DNA of 64,000 nt from Leptolyngbya sp. FACHB-60 (GTDB lineage: Bacteria > Cyanobacteriota > Cyanobacteriia > Phormidesmidales > Phormidesmidaceae): positions 1-64,000 of the forward strand of contig NZ_JACJOX010000012.1 in NCBI RefSeq assembly GCF_014695775.1, written 5' to 3'. The notes below the pieces were generated by a model. That model saw nothing but the letters and a program-made list of their open reading frames with translations, was not told the DNA's origin and made no database searches. Positions 45,067-54,349 of this stretch are shown here, piece by piece. Made by a program: the position numbers and the translations under genes. The first letter of the stretch is position 1. Each line of letters begins with the position of its first letter.

Positions 45067-45636
45067 ATGGCTCAAGAACTTAAAAACCGCAAAGTGGCGA
45101 TCTTAGCCACCGATGGATTTGAGCAGGTTGAGTTGACCGAGCCCAAACAGGCTTTGGAGCAGGCTGGTGCCCAAGTGCATGTGATCGCTCCCCAAGGTGA
45201 CTCCATTCAAGGCTGGAACCACCATGACAAAGGCGACACCGTGCCGGTCGATCGCACTCTCGATCAGGCTCGCGCCACCGATTACGACGCGTTGGTGCTG
45301 CCCGGTGGAGTGTTGAATCCTGACCAGCTCAGAACCAACGACCAAGCCATTCAGTTTATTAAGGCATTCTTTGCCGATCGCAAACCCGTAGCCGCAATTT
45401 GTCACGGGCCTTGGACCCTGATTGAAGCCGATGTGGTCAAGGGTCGCACCGTCACTTCCTGGCCTTCTCTAAAGACCGACCTCAGCAATGCCGGTGCCAC
45501 CTGGGTTGATCAAGAGGTGGTCGTCGATCAGGGGTTAGTCACCAGCCGCAACCCAAAAGATTTGCCCGCTTTCAACAGCAAAATCGTGGAGGAATTTTGC
45601 GAGGGCAAACACCTAGCCCAGGCTCAGTCGGTTTAG
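45067..45636 (+). CDS. PfpI/DJ-1-family stress protein
   Basis: The protein has 189 residues. The class I glutamine-amidotransferase-like fold of PfpI/YhbO proteins is clear: KVAILATDGFEQVELTEPKQ with the catalytic-site Glu, ALVLPGGVLNPDQLR, and the nucleophile elbow VAAICHGPWTLIEADVVKG with the Cys in CHGP. Relatives act as proteases, glyoxalases or deglycases under oxidative and carbonyl stress. It stands alone, cytosolic, with a strong ribosome-binding site (GGAGAAT). It borders the decayed accessory region that begins at 45.8 kb. Confidence 0.93.
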   Translation: MAQELKNRKVAILATDGFEQVELTEPKQALEQAGAQVHVIAPQGDSIQGWNHHDKGDTVPVDRTLDQARATDYDALVLPGGVLNPDQLRTNDQAIQFIKAFFADRKPVAAICHGPWTLIEADVVKGRTVTSWPSLKTDLSNAGATWVDQEVVVDQGLVTSRNPKDLPAFNSKIVEEFCEGKHLAQAQSV

Positions 45637-45822
45637 GCCAGCGCAATCCTTGATCTTCTGCCGGCTTGCTTCGGTTTCCCGCTAGACGCAGAACGTTGCT
45701 TGTCCTTGACTGGTGCTCGTAGCCTGGACTCCCAGCCAGCATCAGTCTGGACAGCAATCTTATGTGATCCAGCTTGGCCTAACAGCTAAGGACGAGCCGC
45801 TAAGCCAAGTTAAGCGTTGCAA

Positions 45823-45892
45823 CGGAGAGGGAGGGATTCGAACCCTCGTTGGGTTTCCCCAAAGTAGTTTTCGAGACTACTTTGTCACCTCC
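45823..45892 (-). pseudogene. Truncated tRNA-Ser(CGA) gene lacking its D arm
   Basis: Read leftward, the anticodon arm GTAGTCTCGAAAACTAC (45880-45864; anticodon CGA), a long variable arm with GGGGAAACCC, a T arm (CCCTC around GGTTCGAATCC, 45831-45847) and the 3' acceptor strand CCTCTCC with discriminator G (45823) are intact. The 5' side shows only GGAGGTGAC before the anticodon arm: the full acceptor 5' strand and the D arm are missing, leaving 70 bases instead of about 90. It cannot be a normal tRNA. Such 3' fragments typically mark integration of a mobile element at a tRNA-Ser gene. Confidence 0.75.
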
Positions 45893-46019
45893 TAAAATTC
45901 CCTTTCAGACAGCTCTTGGGAGTTTGCAATATTTTGCTGAACTAATTTCGATCTAGTGCGGTAGGTTTCGGGTCTGAGATTACGGCGGCTGTCCGTAGTT
46001 TTTGTTTTTTGCCCTTGAA

Positions 46020-46120
46020 GGTTGGGTAAGTTGGGACGCTATACCTAAACCCTTAGTCATTGGGCATTTCAGCAAATCCCAGCCTCATCCCAACCCCTAA
46101 ATAGGTTGGGTAAGTTGGGA
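46020..46120. repeat. Two 17-bp direct repeats
   Basis: GGTTGGGTAAGTTGGGA occurs at 46020-46036 and again at 46104-46120. The second copy is preceded by TCCCAACCCC, so it can also form a hairpin. It lies in the non-coding stretch (45893-46261) between the tRNA fragment and the broken small gene, where I see no gene. Confidence 0.7.
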
Positions 46121-46261
46121 TGGGGGACAGGAATTGTCATTGTTATAGGTATTCTAGGGATCCAATTAAGTCACTTGAATCTGTGGCAAAGTTCCAGTTG
46201 TTGCCCTTGGTCTTAGGAAAGCTAAGCAAGGAGCATGGCGGCCTTTCTTAGATAAAACTCT

Positions 46262-46672
46262 ATGCAGCTCAATCTATTGGTATTGCCAGAGGGGCTTGAA
46301 CGCACCTTAACTAATGCCCTTACCCTCTGTGCCCATCAAGCAGACCCCATCGATCTGACCTACCTGGGCAATCGTGTTCATGCTCATCTCCAGCGGGCAC
46401 ACTTTGCGGCCCAGGCTGCCTTGATGGTAAACATGGCCCTGGCGGAGGCGATCGCCGCCACCTACACCCATTTGCTCAGCCACTAGCCTACTCTAGCCGA
46501 TCTGGCGACGCCCTGGCTGAAGGGGGCCAGGCTCTACTTTGTCGAAACCGACGACGATGACCCCAACTTTGACTCGCCCATTGGCTTTGAGGATAATGTA
46601 GAGGTGCTCAATGCCTGCTTGCGTATGGCAGGGTTAGAGGAGCTTTGCCTAAGCCCAGAGGATTTTAATTAA
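46262..46672 (+). pseudogene. Small gene broken by an in-frame amber codon
   Basis: From an ATG at 46262 the frame codes for 74 residues, meets TAG at 46484-46486, and continues in the same frame for 61 more sense codons to a TAA at 46670-46672. The second part is well formed (FVETDDDDPNFDSPIGFEDN; LRMAGLEELCLSPEDFN) and has no start codon near its beginning. The simplest reading is a roughly 135-residue protein of unknown function with one nonsense mutation. Its final stop overlaps the next start (TAATG), so it was translationally coupled to the helicase-like gene. Confidence 0.65.
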
Positions 46673-46890
46673 TGGCATCCCCCCTATCCATTGCTCCCGG
46701 AATGCGAGTGCTTTGTCGAGATGCAGAGTGGCTAGTGCAGCGGGTCGATGCTGCAAACGACGCGGGCACCCAGCACGCCGTGCAAGTTGTAGGGATGGAT
46801 GACCTGGTGCGGGGGTGTCAGGCGGTGTTTCTCACCCAGCTCGATCGCATCGAACCGGTTGACCCCAGAAAGACTCGACTGGCCGCTAGT
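46672..46890 (+). pseudogene. N-terminal fragment of an SNF2-type defence-island helicase
   Basis: The first 73 or so residues (PGMRVLCRDAEWLVQRVDAA; CQAVFLTQLDRIEPVDP; RKTRLAA) look like the amino-terminal domain of large SNF2-family helicases found in phage-defence islands (DISARM DrmD-like or related). After about 46890 the frame runs on to 46989, but that part is the antisense of another gene fragment and is not homologous in character. The helicase motor is therefore missing. The family call is from memory and the visible part is short. Confidence 0.45.
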
Positions 46891-47323
46891 CAACGGAACC
46901 GGTCGATAGCTCCGTTAGCACCCAGTTGTAGGTGGCGATCGCCAACTCAATCCTGGCGGCCCGGTGGCCTAGGGCGTACTGCTGCATAGCGTTGGCAAAG
47001 GTAGCCAGCACCCGTAGCGCCATAAAACGCTCAGTAGCGCGGGTAGCCAGCCAGCGTGAGGCGGCTAGGGGTAATGCCGCTTCCATAGCCTGGGGTGAAG
47101 CCTCAGTGGGGTGAGTCAAAAGCCATTGATACACCGGGGCGGCATCACCTTGGTGCTGGGCAATGAGCTGCCACAAAAAGCTCAGGCATCCGGCGTAGTA
47201 CTCGCGCGAGGCAGTTTTCACAGAGAACTCCAGAGTTGTGATGGGGTTAGCTTCATCGTGGAAAACCGATTTCCGCACCCCATAAGCTAGACCCTGAATT
47301 GGCGAGCGTTGGAGACAGTTCAA
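46886..47323 (-). pseudogene. N-terminal fragment of a TPR/CHAT-type cyanobacterial protein
   Basis: The leftward frame gives 145 residues from a TTG start. The pattern EYYAGCLSFLWQLIAQHQGD, then AAPVYQWLLTHPTEASP and MQQYALGHRAARIELAIATY, then NWVLTEL, matches the helical leader that precedes TPR repeats in many cyanobacterial CHAT or TPR proteins. It stops at 46886, just where TPRs should begin and exactly at the junction with the helicase fragment. It is probably a truncated remnant, although the remaining frame is intact. Confidence 0.5.
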
Positions 47324-47879
47324 CTGGGCTAAGGGGCAAACTAAACTTCCGTGGCGGGGTCAATTGCAAAAGTGACTTAACGAGAGATTGATGGCTGGAT
47401 GTTTGGAAACTGGAAGCGATCGCCGATACCTGCTCACTGTCAGGGGACTTGCAAGTATTTAAGTGCAGGGCGCATTCAGCTATAGAGCTTATCCCTGGCG
47501 AAAGCTTTCCGGCAGGGGGCCGTCATGGGCGTAGAGAGCCAGCCCCAAGCAGGTTGACATGATCATCGTTCTGTACTCGCCTATGTACGGCGGGTATTGG
47601 TTGGTAAATAAGGAGGTTTCTAAGAAAGACGATACCCCTAGGTAGAGGCGTGAGGCCTGCGCTTTGAAGAGACCGCAAAATCCTCGGGTATTTTCGTTGC
47701 CAAAATTATCCTAAAACAACCCCTAGGTCGTAAAGCGGGTTCAGCCCAAATATTTTAGCGTATCAGGAAATTTCGGAGGGGATCTCAGGTATCCCCTGAT
47801 ATAGCATCCGGCGGGTTGCCCTTAGGTTAGAGGGAAGAAAAGGCAGGATCCCCTCAGCTCGGGCGTTGATGTCATTGAC
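47324..47879. other. 556-base gap, no gene seen
   Basis: Between the truncated TPR/CHAT-like fragment and the large kinase I find no ORF, tRNA or strong terminator. It should contain the promoter of the kinase operon. Confidence 0.5.
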
Positions 47880-50800
47880 GTGACCAACGCGGCCACCCTG
47901 CCGTCTTGTCAAGCCCCCCCTCTATCAGCGGTTATAGTCATGCCCAACCTTCAAACCGCAAATTTTGCCCAAAATCACAAACCCGAGGCCCTCTGGTCGC
48001 TAGGGACTACCCTGACGATGGTGCCTCAAACCGCTACTCTTCAAGAGGTGATCAGCTACCTGAGCGACGACTCGATTCAGGGGCATAGCTGCGTGCTGGT
48101 GGTGCAGGGAAATCAGCTGGTGGGGCTCGTCACCGATCGCGATGCCATTCGCCTAGTAGTCAGCGGAGTGGATCTAAATACCCCGATTCACCAGCGCATG
48201 ACCAGCTCCCCAACGGTGCTGCCGGTCAACGAAACCATCAGCGCCCTCGATATATTAGACCTTATGCGCCAGCGGCAAATTCACCATGTGCCTCTGGTCG
48301 ATCACGATCAGCGTCCAGTGCGGTTGATTACCATCGATTCGCTCCAGCAAGCACTCCAGCCCCCCCACGTGCTTAAGCTACAGCGGGCGCAGTCGCGCAT
48401 GGCATCTATAGTCACCGCCCATCCCACCGACTCAGCTCTAGCTGTCGCGACGCAGCTGGCAGAATACCAGGTTAGCTGTGTTGCCGTGGTTGACCCCACC
48501 GCCGGGGTGTTGCTTGGTCTGGTACTGCGGCAGGATGTGCTGCGCTTTCAGGCGCGGCACATCGACCTGGCCCAGCTACCAGTGCGAGCCATGATGCGAG
48601 ATCCGCAACTTTGCCTCAAACCCGACGATTCGCTCTGGCTAGCCTATCAAGAGATGAGCCAGCACCACCTACCCTGCCTAGTGGTGAGCACCCCTGAGCA
48701 GCAGCCCCTGGGGGTGATCAGTCAGTCAGACCTGCTATACAGCCTTGACCTGCGCGAACTGCAAGCCTCTTTTAGCCATTTGTGGCAGTCCTTTAAGCAG
48801 TCTGACAGCGAGAAGGTCGAGATCTGGAAAAGCCACAGCTCCGAGCTAGAACGCTTAGTGCAGGGGCGTACCGAACAGCTCGAAGAACAAGCCAAGTGCG
48901 ATCGCCTGCTCACTACCCTCACCCAGCGCATCCACGAATCCCTTGAAGTGCAAGATGTTCTCTCCACTACGGTGGGGGAAGTACGGCAGCTACTCCAGGC
49001 CGATCGCGCCCTAATCTATCGGTTTGACGCCGGCTCCATAGGCACCGTGGCCGTAGAGGCAGTAGTCCCCCCATGGAATTCGCTGCTGGGCCACACCATT
49101 GAAGATCACTATTTTGAGCAGCACTGCGCTGAGGCTTACCGCTACGGCCACATCCAGGCGGTCGAAGATATTCAGCGGGCGGGCCTCAGCCCCTGCCACA
49201 TTGCCCTGCTTGAAGGCCTGCAAATCAGAGCAAATCTGGTGGTGCCCATTGTTTGCAACCACAAGCTCTGGGGGTTACTGGTCATTAACCAGTGCGACAG
49301 CTCTCGGCGCTGGCGCGACTGGGAAATTCGCCTAGTGAAGCAGCTGGCGCGATCGGTGGCCATTGCTGTGCGCCAGTCAGAGCTGTACCAAAAGCTCCAG
49401 GAGGATATCGAAGCCCGTAAACAGTATGAGCTTCACCTGCAACAGCTGAACGATCAGCTAGAGCAGCGGGTGGAAGAACGCACCGCCTCCTGGCGTCAGG
49501 TAACCGAAAAGCTGAGCCAAGAAGTAGACCAGCGTCGCCAGGCCGAGAAGACCCTGTCCCAAATCAACCAGCAGCTTCAGGCTGTACTCGATGCGGTACC
49601 CGCCATAGTGTCGTGGGTCAGCGCCGAAGGCCTCTACCTGGGCTGCAACCACCGTCTAGCCACCTCTTACAAGCTCTTACCCACCAACTTTATTGGCCAG
49701 CCCCTGGGCTTTTTGGGTGAAGAGTCACCGTTCTGTAGCTTTGCCAAAAGCTTTTTGGCCGGCAGCGACAGCATCGTTCGGCAGGAACTACAGTTTGCGA
49801 TGAACGGAATAGCTAGCAACTGGCTGCTGGTGGCCCAAAGGTACGACCAGGGCGGCGCAGCGGTGTTTGTGGGGCTGGATATCAGCGATCGCGAGCAGGC
49901 TAAAGCTGCCTTACAAACTAGCGAAATTAAGTTTCGCAGCCTGGTCGAGCAGACCAACGACTGGGTCTGGGAAATTGATCGTCAGTTTAGCTTTAGCTAC
50001 ATCAACCCCCGTGCTAGCGAAATTCTCGACTGCCCCGCTGAAGCGATTCTCAACCACTGCTTTACAGACTTTATGGCCGACGACGAGGCAGTGCGCTTTA
50101 GCACCATTTTGACGCTGCTGGTGGGCCAGCGCCAGCCCTTCATCCAGCTTGAGGCCACCTGCCTGCGCCCCAGCGGCGAGACCGTCACCCTCGACATCAG
50201 TGGCTCGCCAATCTTTACCCCCGAGGGTGAGTTTGAGGGCTACCGGGGCATCACCCGCGACATCACCGAACGCAAGCAGATCGAAGTCAACATTCGCAAA
50301 GCCCTCACCCGCGAAAAAGAGTTGAGCGACCTCAAAACCCGCTTTATCGCCATGGCCTCCCACGAGTTTCGCACCCCGCTAACCACCATTTTGGCTTCTG
50401 CCGAAACCCTGGAGCGCTACAGCCACAAGTTCACCCCCGAAAAGCAACAAACCATACTCAAGCGCATTCAAACCTCGGTGCATCACATCATTGGCCTGCT
50501 CAACGACGTGCTCACCGTGGGCAAAGCCGAAGCGGGCAAGCTGGCTTGCACCCTGGCCCCCATTGACCTGCACCAGTTTTGCCGCGACCTAGTCGAAGAG
50601 GTGCAGTTTGCCCAGGTCAGTACTGCCAGCTCCATCGAGTTCAGCACCACTGGCGATCGATTCCAGGTGCTGGCCGACGAAAAGCTGCTGCGACATGTTT
50701 TGCTCAACCTGCTCTCTAACGCGGTGAAATATTCCCCCGAGCATACCCCGGTTACCTTTGCGGTGACCTGTGGTGACGGCGAAAGCGTGTTTCAGGTGAG

Positions 50801-51026
50801 CGATCGCGGCATTGGCATTCCCCCCACCGACCAAGCCCAGCTCTTCGGAGCCTTTCACCGGGCCGACAACGTGGGGAATATCTCCGGCACCGGCCTCGGC
50901 TTGGTAATCGCCAAGCGGGCCGCCGAAGCCCATCAGGGGCGCATCTCGTTTGTGAGCAAGGTGGGCCTAGGCACCACCTTCACTGTTGTATTACCCCTTG
51001 TTCTGTGGAGTGACCATCATGGCTAA
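47880..51026 (+). CDS. CBS-CBS-GAF-PAS-PAS histidine kinase
   Basis: The protein has 1048 residues from a GTG at 47880; an ATG 20 codons later (47940, MPNLQTANF) is an equally good start. Two CBS pairs (about residues 45-160 and 165-290) are followed by a GAF domain (about 340-500) in which Cys439-His440 occupy the spot used for bilin attachment in phytochrome-type GAF domains (LSPCHIALLEGLQIRANLVV). A coiled coil, a PAS (about 560-670) and a second PAS with PAC (about 680-800) come next, then HisKA with MASHEFRTPLTTI (His near 827) and a complete HATPase (GTGLGLVIAKR). No membrane helix, so it is cytosolic. The stop overlaps the next gene by 8 bases, implying that the receiver protein is its partner. 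Confidence 0.92.
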   Translation: MTNAATLPSCQAPPLSAVIVMPNLQTANFAQNHKPEALWSLGTTLTMVPQTATLQEVISYLSDDSIQGHSCVLVVQGNQLVGLVTDRDAIRLVVSGVDLNTPIHQRMTSSPTVLPVNETISALDILDLMRQRQIHHVPLVDHDQRPVRLITIDSLQQALQPPHVLKLQRAQSRMASIVTAHPTDSALAVATQLAEYQVSCVAVVDPTAGVLLGLVLRQDVLRFQARHIDLAQLPVRAMMRDPQLCLKPDDSLWLAYQEMSQHHLPCLVVSTPEQQPLGVISQSDLLYSLDLRELQASFSHLWQSFKQSDSEKVEIWKSHSSELERLVQGRTEQLEEQAKCDRLLTTLTQRIHESLEVQDVLSTTVGEVRQLLQADRALIYRFDAGSIGTVAVEAVVPPWNSLLGHTIEDHYFEQHCAEAYRYGHIQAVEDIQRAGLSPCHIALLEGLQIRANLVVPIVCNHKLWGLLVINQCDSSRRWRDWEIRLVKQLARSVAIAVRQSELYQKLQEDIEARKQYELHLQQLNDQLEQRVEERTASWRQVTEKLSQEVDQRRQAEKTLSQINQQLQAVLDAVPAIVSWVSAEGLYLGCNHRLATSYKLLPTNFIGQPLGFLGEESPFCSFAKSFLAGSDSIVRQELQFAMNGIASNWLLVAQRYDQGGAAVFVGLDISDREQAKAALQTSEIKFRSLVEQTNDWVWEIDRQFSFSYINPRASEILDCPAEAILNHCFTDFMADDEAVRFSTILTLLVGQRQPFIQLEATCLRPSGETVTLDISGSPIFTPEGEFEGYRGITRDITERKQIEVNIRKALTREKELSDLKTRFIAMASHEFRTPLTTILASAETLERYSHKFTPEKQQTILKRIQTSVHHIIGLLNDVLTVGKAEAGKLACTLAPIDLHQFCRDLVEEVQFAQVSTASSIEFSTTGDRFQVLADEKLLRHVLLNLLSNAVKYSPEHTPVTFAVTCGDGESVFQVSDRGIGIPPTDQAQLFGAFHRADNVGNISGTGLGLVIAKRAAEAHQGRISFVSKVGLGTTFTVVLPLVLWSDHHG

Positions 51027-52104
51027 GATTTTGGTGATCGAAGACGAAGCTGGGGTACGCGACAGCATCGTTGACATTCTCAACGCCGAAGATTTTATTG
51101 TTGACAGCGCCGCCAATGGCGAGGAGGGCCTGCGCCAAATTCACGAATTTAAGCCCGATATGGTGATCTGCGATGTGATGATGCCCGTGCTCGACGGCTT
51201 CGGCGTGTTGAAGCAGATCCGCCAAGATCCCGGCTTGGCCACCCTGCCCTTCGTATTTCTCACCGCCAAAGCCGAACGGGTCGACTTTCGCAGCGGTATG
51301 GATCTGGGGGCCGATGACTATCTCACCAAGCCCTTCACCCACGATGATCTGCTGCGTATGATTCACACCCGTCTGGAGGCTAATACTGCTGTGGAGCACA
51401 AGACTCAGCAGCAGCTTAGTGCCCTCCGCAGCAGTATTAGCATCGCCCTGCCCCGCGAGCTGGGTGCCCCCATGAAAGAAGTGCTCAAGCTAGCCACCAC
51501 ACTAATCGAAAAGGCCGCGACCCTGGAGCCTGAAGAGATTGTCACCCTGGCCAGGGCTATCCACCGCAATTCTCATCGCACCGCCCGCCTGACCCAAAAC
51601 ATGATGCTGTTTGCCAAGCTTGAGCGGCTTAGCCCTGAGCAGATCTCCGCTGAAACTCTTCAGCACCAGCACACCGATCGCGCCGACGAGGTGATCACCC
51701 AGGTTGCCCAGGCGCTGGCCTCCGACTACCTACGCGACGACGACCTAGAGATCTCCCTCGAGCACCTGGCTGTGCCCATGTCTGAAGCACAGCTGCGCAA
51801 GGTCTGCGAAGAGCTGCTCGACAACGCTTTTAAGTTTTCTGAGGTAGGTACCCCAATCAAAATATTTGGGTCGTGCGGTGACGGTAAGGTCACCTTCTAC
51901 GTCATCGACTATGGCCAGGGCATGACCTCTGACCAGATCGCCCAAGTGGGGGCTTATCTTCAGTTTGAACCTGAGTCAGAAGCTACCGGCACTGGCCTGG
52001 GTCTCACCATTGCCAAACGCCTGGTCGAGCTGCATCGGGGCAAAGTGCTCATTGAGAGCATTCCTGGTCAGCAGACCATAGTGCGGGTGGCACTGCCCGA
52101 CTAG
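51019..52104 (+). CDS. Receiver-ATPase protein with degenerate HisKA
   Basis: The protein has 361 residues from the ATG at 51019 (MAKILVIEDEAGV), inside the end of the upstream kinase gene. The receiver has phospho-acceptor Asp52 in VICDVMMPVLDGF and the KPF switch lysine. The following DHp-like helix reads ALPRELGAPMKEVL: Arg146 stands where ALPHELRTPL would place the phosphoacceptor His. The HATPase domain is well kept (ELLDNAFKFS, DYGQGMTSDQ, GTGLGLTIAKRL). It may thus bind ATP without autophosphorylating, and act as a receiver-controlled ATPase or as an output of the CBS-GAF-PAS kinase. Confidence 0.9.
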   Translation: MAKILVIEDEAGVRDSIVDILNAEDFIVDSAANGEEGLRQIHEFKPDMVICDVMMPVLDGFGVLKQIRQDPGLATLPFVFLTAKAERVDFRSGMDLGADDYLTKPFTHDDLLRMIHTRLEANTAVEHKTQQQLSALRSSISIALPRELGAPMKEVLKLATTLIEKAATLEPEEIVTLARAIHRNSHRTARLTQNMMLFAKLERLSPEQISAETLQHQHTDRADEVITQVAQALASDYLRDDDLEISLEHLAVPMSEAQLRKVCEELLDNAFKFSEVGTPIKIFGSCGDGKVTFYVIDYGQGMTSDQIAQVGAYLQFEPESEATGTGLGLTIAKRLVELHRGKVLIESIPGQQTIVRVALPD

Positions 52105-52207
52105 CCCCTCGGCTAGTGTCTAAAGGTTTCAGCCCCTACATCTTTTCTGCGCTGAAGTGTCTCTCTCATCATCAGGGCCCATTACATATAAAGGGGAGGT
52201 GCGTCTC

Positions 52208-53566
52208 ATGGGCAGCCCAACCCACCTCGTGCATCTAAAGCAAAAAATCGAAACCTGGAACCGTTGGCGCAATGACAACCCAACCATAAAACCCGATTTA
52301 AGCGAAGCCTACCTCTGCGCCAGTGACCTCAGCGCGGCTAACCAACAAGGCCGACCTGTACTCCGCCGATCTGTGGGGTGCCGACTTGAGCCATGCCGAT
52401 GGGCGGGCTGCCAATCTCAGCAGCGCCAATCTGGGCAGCACCAACCTCGCTAGGGCCAACCTGGCCGAGGCCGAGTTGCTGGGTGCTAACCTCAGCCAGG
52501 CTGACCTGCGCGGCGCTAACCTGCACCGCGCTAATCTCAGCATGACTAACCTAGCAGGGGCCAACCTCACCGGGGCCGACCTGACTGGGGCCAACCTCAG
52601 GGGGCGAAGCTTACTAACGCCGCTCTCACCAACACTCGGCTAACTGGAGCTGATCTGACCGGCATCATGGTCAGCGATGTCGATATTGGCGTGCTGGCTA
52701 CTCTAGAACACGTGACCTGCGATCACGTTTACGTGCTGTCTTGCGTTGCTCAGGGGGGTAGTGGCGAGACGGCCAACACCTACACCGCTTGCTTTCGCTC
52801 AGCCCTGCATCAGTTTTACCAAAGCTTTGTGGAAGTCTGCGAAAACGATGGCCCTCACCACTACCGCATTGACTGGCCACCGTCTGTCAGGGCCGCTGGT
52901 CCTGACATCTACTTGCAATCGGTAGAGCTTCAGGGTGATGGCGACCTAATGGTGCGAGTGGGCGTGCCTGGCCTTAAGGCACCCCCACCGCCTACGGCGG
53001 AAAAGCCCACGGTGCAGCAATTGTTTAGCACCCTGGGCCGGGGCGAGTTCTATCGCCAGCAGCTGCAAGTCAAAGAAGAGCAGATGGCTACGGTGCAGCG
53101 ACAAAATGACGAGCTGCTGGAGCTGCTCAAGGCCATGACCCAGCAAAACGTTTACGTTCAGTCTGTTTCTGTAATGGAGAATAACATTATGACTGGTGTA
53201 TCTAAGTACGACATGCGCGGTGCCAACATCGGTAGCTTTGCCGACACCGTTGAGGCGGGCGGCCAGCAAAAATCGGTGCAGTATAACCAGCACGCGATGG
53301 ATACAGTCTCTGATTTTGAACTGGTCACTCAGGTGGAAGAATTGCTGCAACAGTTGGCCGACCAGGCGGCCGAGGTGCCCGTCCATAAGCGGCCCCAGGT
53401 GGTGAACAACGCCCTGAAGAAAAAAGCTCGGGTTAACCCTGAGTTTAAAGCCCGGCTGCTCAAGGCCCTTGAGGCAGGCAGCGGCGAGCTCATTCGGGTA
53501 TTCACCCAAAACCCCTACATCAGCATCCCTCTGGCCCTGGTAAAAGGCTGGGTGTCGGTAGCTTAG
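52208..53566 (+). pseudogene. Pentapeptide-repeat protein gene with two frameshifts
   Basis: A good ribosome-binding site (GGGGAGGTG) precedes the ATG at 52208 (MGSPTHLVHLKQKIETWNRW). The pentapeptide region starts in this frame, shifts near 52343 (two bases appear missing), runs through about 15 pentads such as [19 protein letters not shown], and shifts back at a G5 run (52600-52604; one G appears missing), after which [10 protein letters not shown] and the C-terminal domain continue to 53566 in the original frame. The last 300 residues include TVQQLFSTLGRGEFYRQQLQ and a YDMRGANIGSFADTVEAG segment seen in other cyanobacterial accessory proteins. Either the gene is broken or the assembly has indels. 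Confidence 0.8.
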
Positions 53567-54349
53567 CTGAAGCTTCTCTCCAGGTACAGGGACAAAAGTT
53601 GAATAAGGAGAGCCGCATATTAGGACTGGAGAGGATTTAACAAGCAAAGGGGTTATGTTTTCAGTGTTACTTAAACCTTAGGTCATTACCCCATCAGCAC
53701 CCTTTTTATACAACAACGCCATTAAGCGCTACAACTTTTTTCCTTGTACTGCAATCAAACCTTAAAAACTGTCGGCGGTTAGACTATGAGCTAGCTCATG
53801 AACAGGCTGAGCAGTATCTGTCACACTACGGTTAAACGGGTGAAGTGAATGCCCGTTCACTTAGAAGTAGGTCTGAATCAATGAACTAGTGAAAAATTGC
53901 CTAAATCCCTCATTTCATCCTGAGCTTCAGTTTGGTTTAATCTACTTGCTCTACTTATGCTGGTTTGGTGCAGGTTTGTTGATGACGAGTAACCTGCTTA
54001 AAGGTCTTGGAGCCCAAGCCTAGTTCTTTCCTATAACTTCTCCAGCCCGATCGCTGAAATCAATGCCAAATCCTGTTTGATAACCCTTCATATTCCTCAG
54101 GGAAAAAATGCCATTTGTGCCTACAGTTTGACCTTCGTAAAATCAGAATTATACGGTTCAGATTTAATATGAGATCGTTGCAGAACTGCTTATTGGAGTA
54201 ATTGTCACAGTGACTCTGTTTCCGGTCCATAGTGAGTAATCTAAGACGTAATGATGAACTTTCTCGATTTATTTTGAATAGGAAAACCGAGCTGAATTGA
54301 TCACAAATTCAACAATTTTTCTCTTGTTTAAAAAGGCGTTTAAATTATC
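53567..54349 (+). promoter_or_regulatory. 783-base AT-rich region upstream of norB
   Basis: No gene is visible. At 54293-54311, TGAATT and AATTCA flank a 7-base spacer (GATCACA), a dyad about 40 bases before the norB start that could bind a nitrosative-stress or redox regulator. It does not fit the exact FNR spacing. The rest contains no clear RNA gene or hairpin. Confidence 0.45.

Noticed and set aside
45713..45895. 60-residue rightward frame across the tRNA fragment
   Set aside because: It covers the tRNA-Ser remnant on the opposite strand and has no protein-like features.
54297..54312. FNR-type site upstream of norB (TTGA...TCAA)
   Set aside because: The arms are spaced by eight bases rather than the six of the FNR/Crp consensus.
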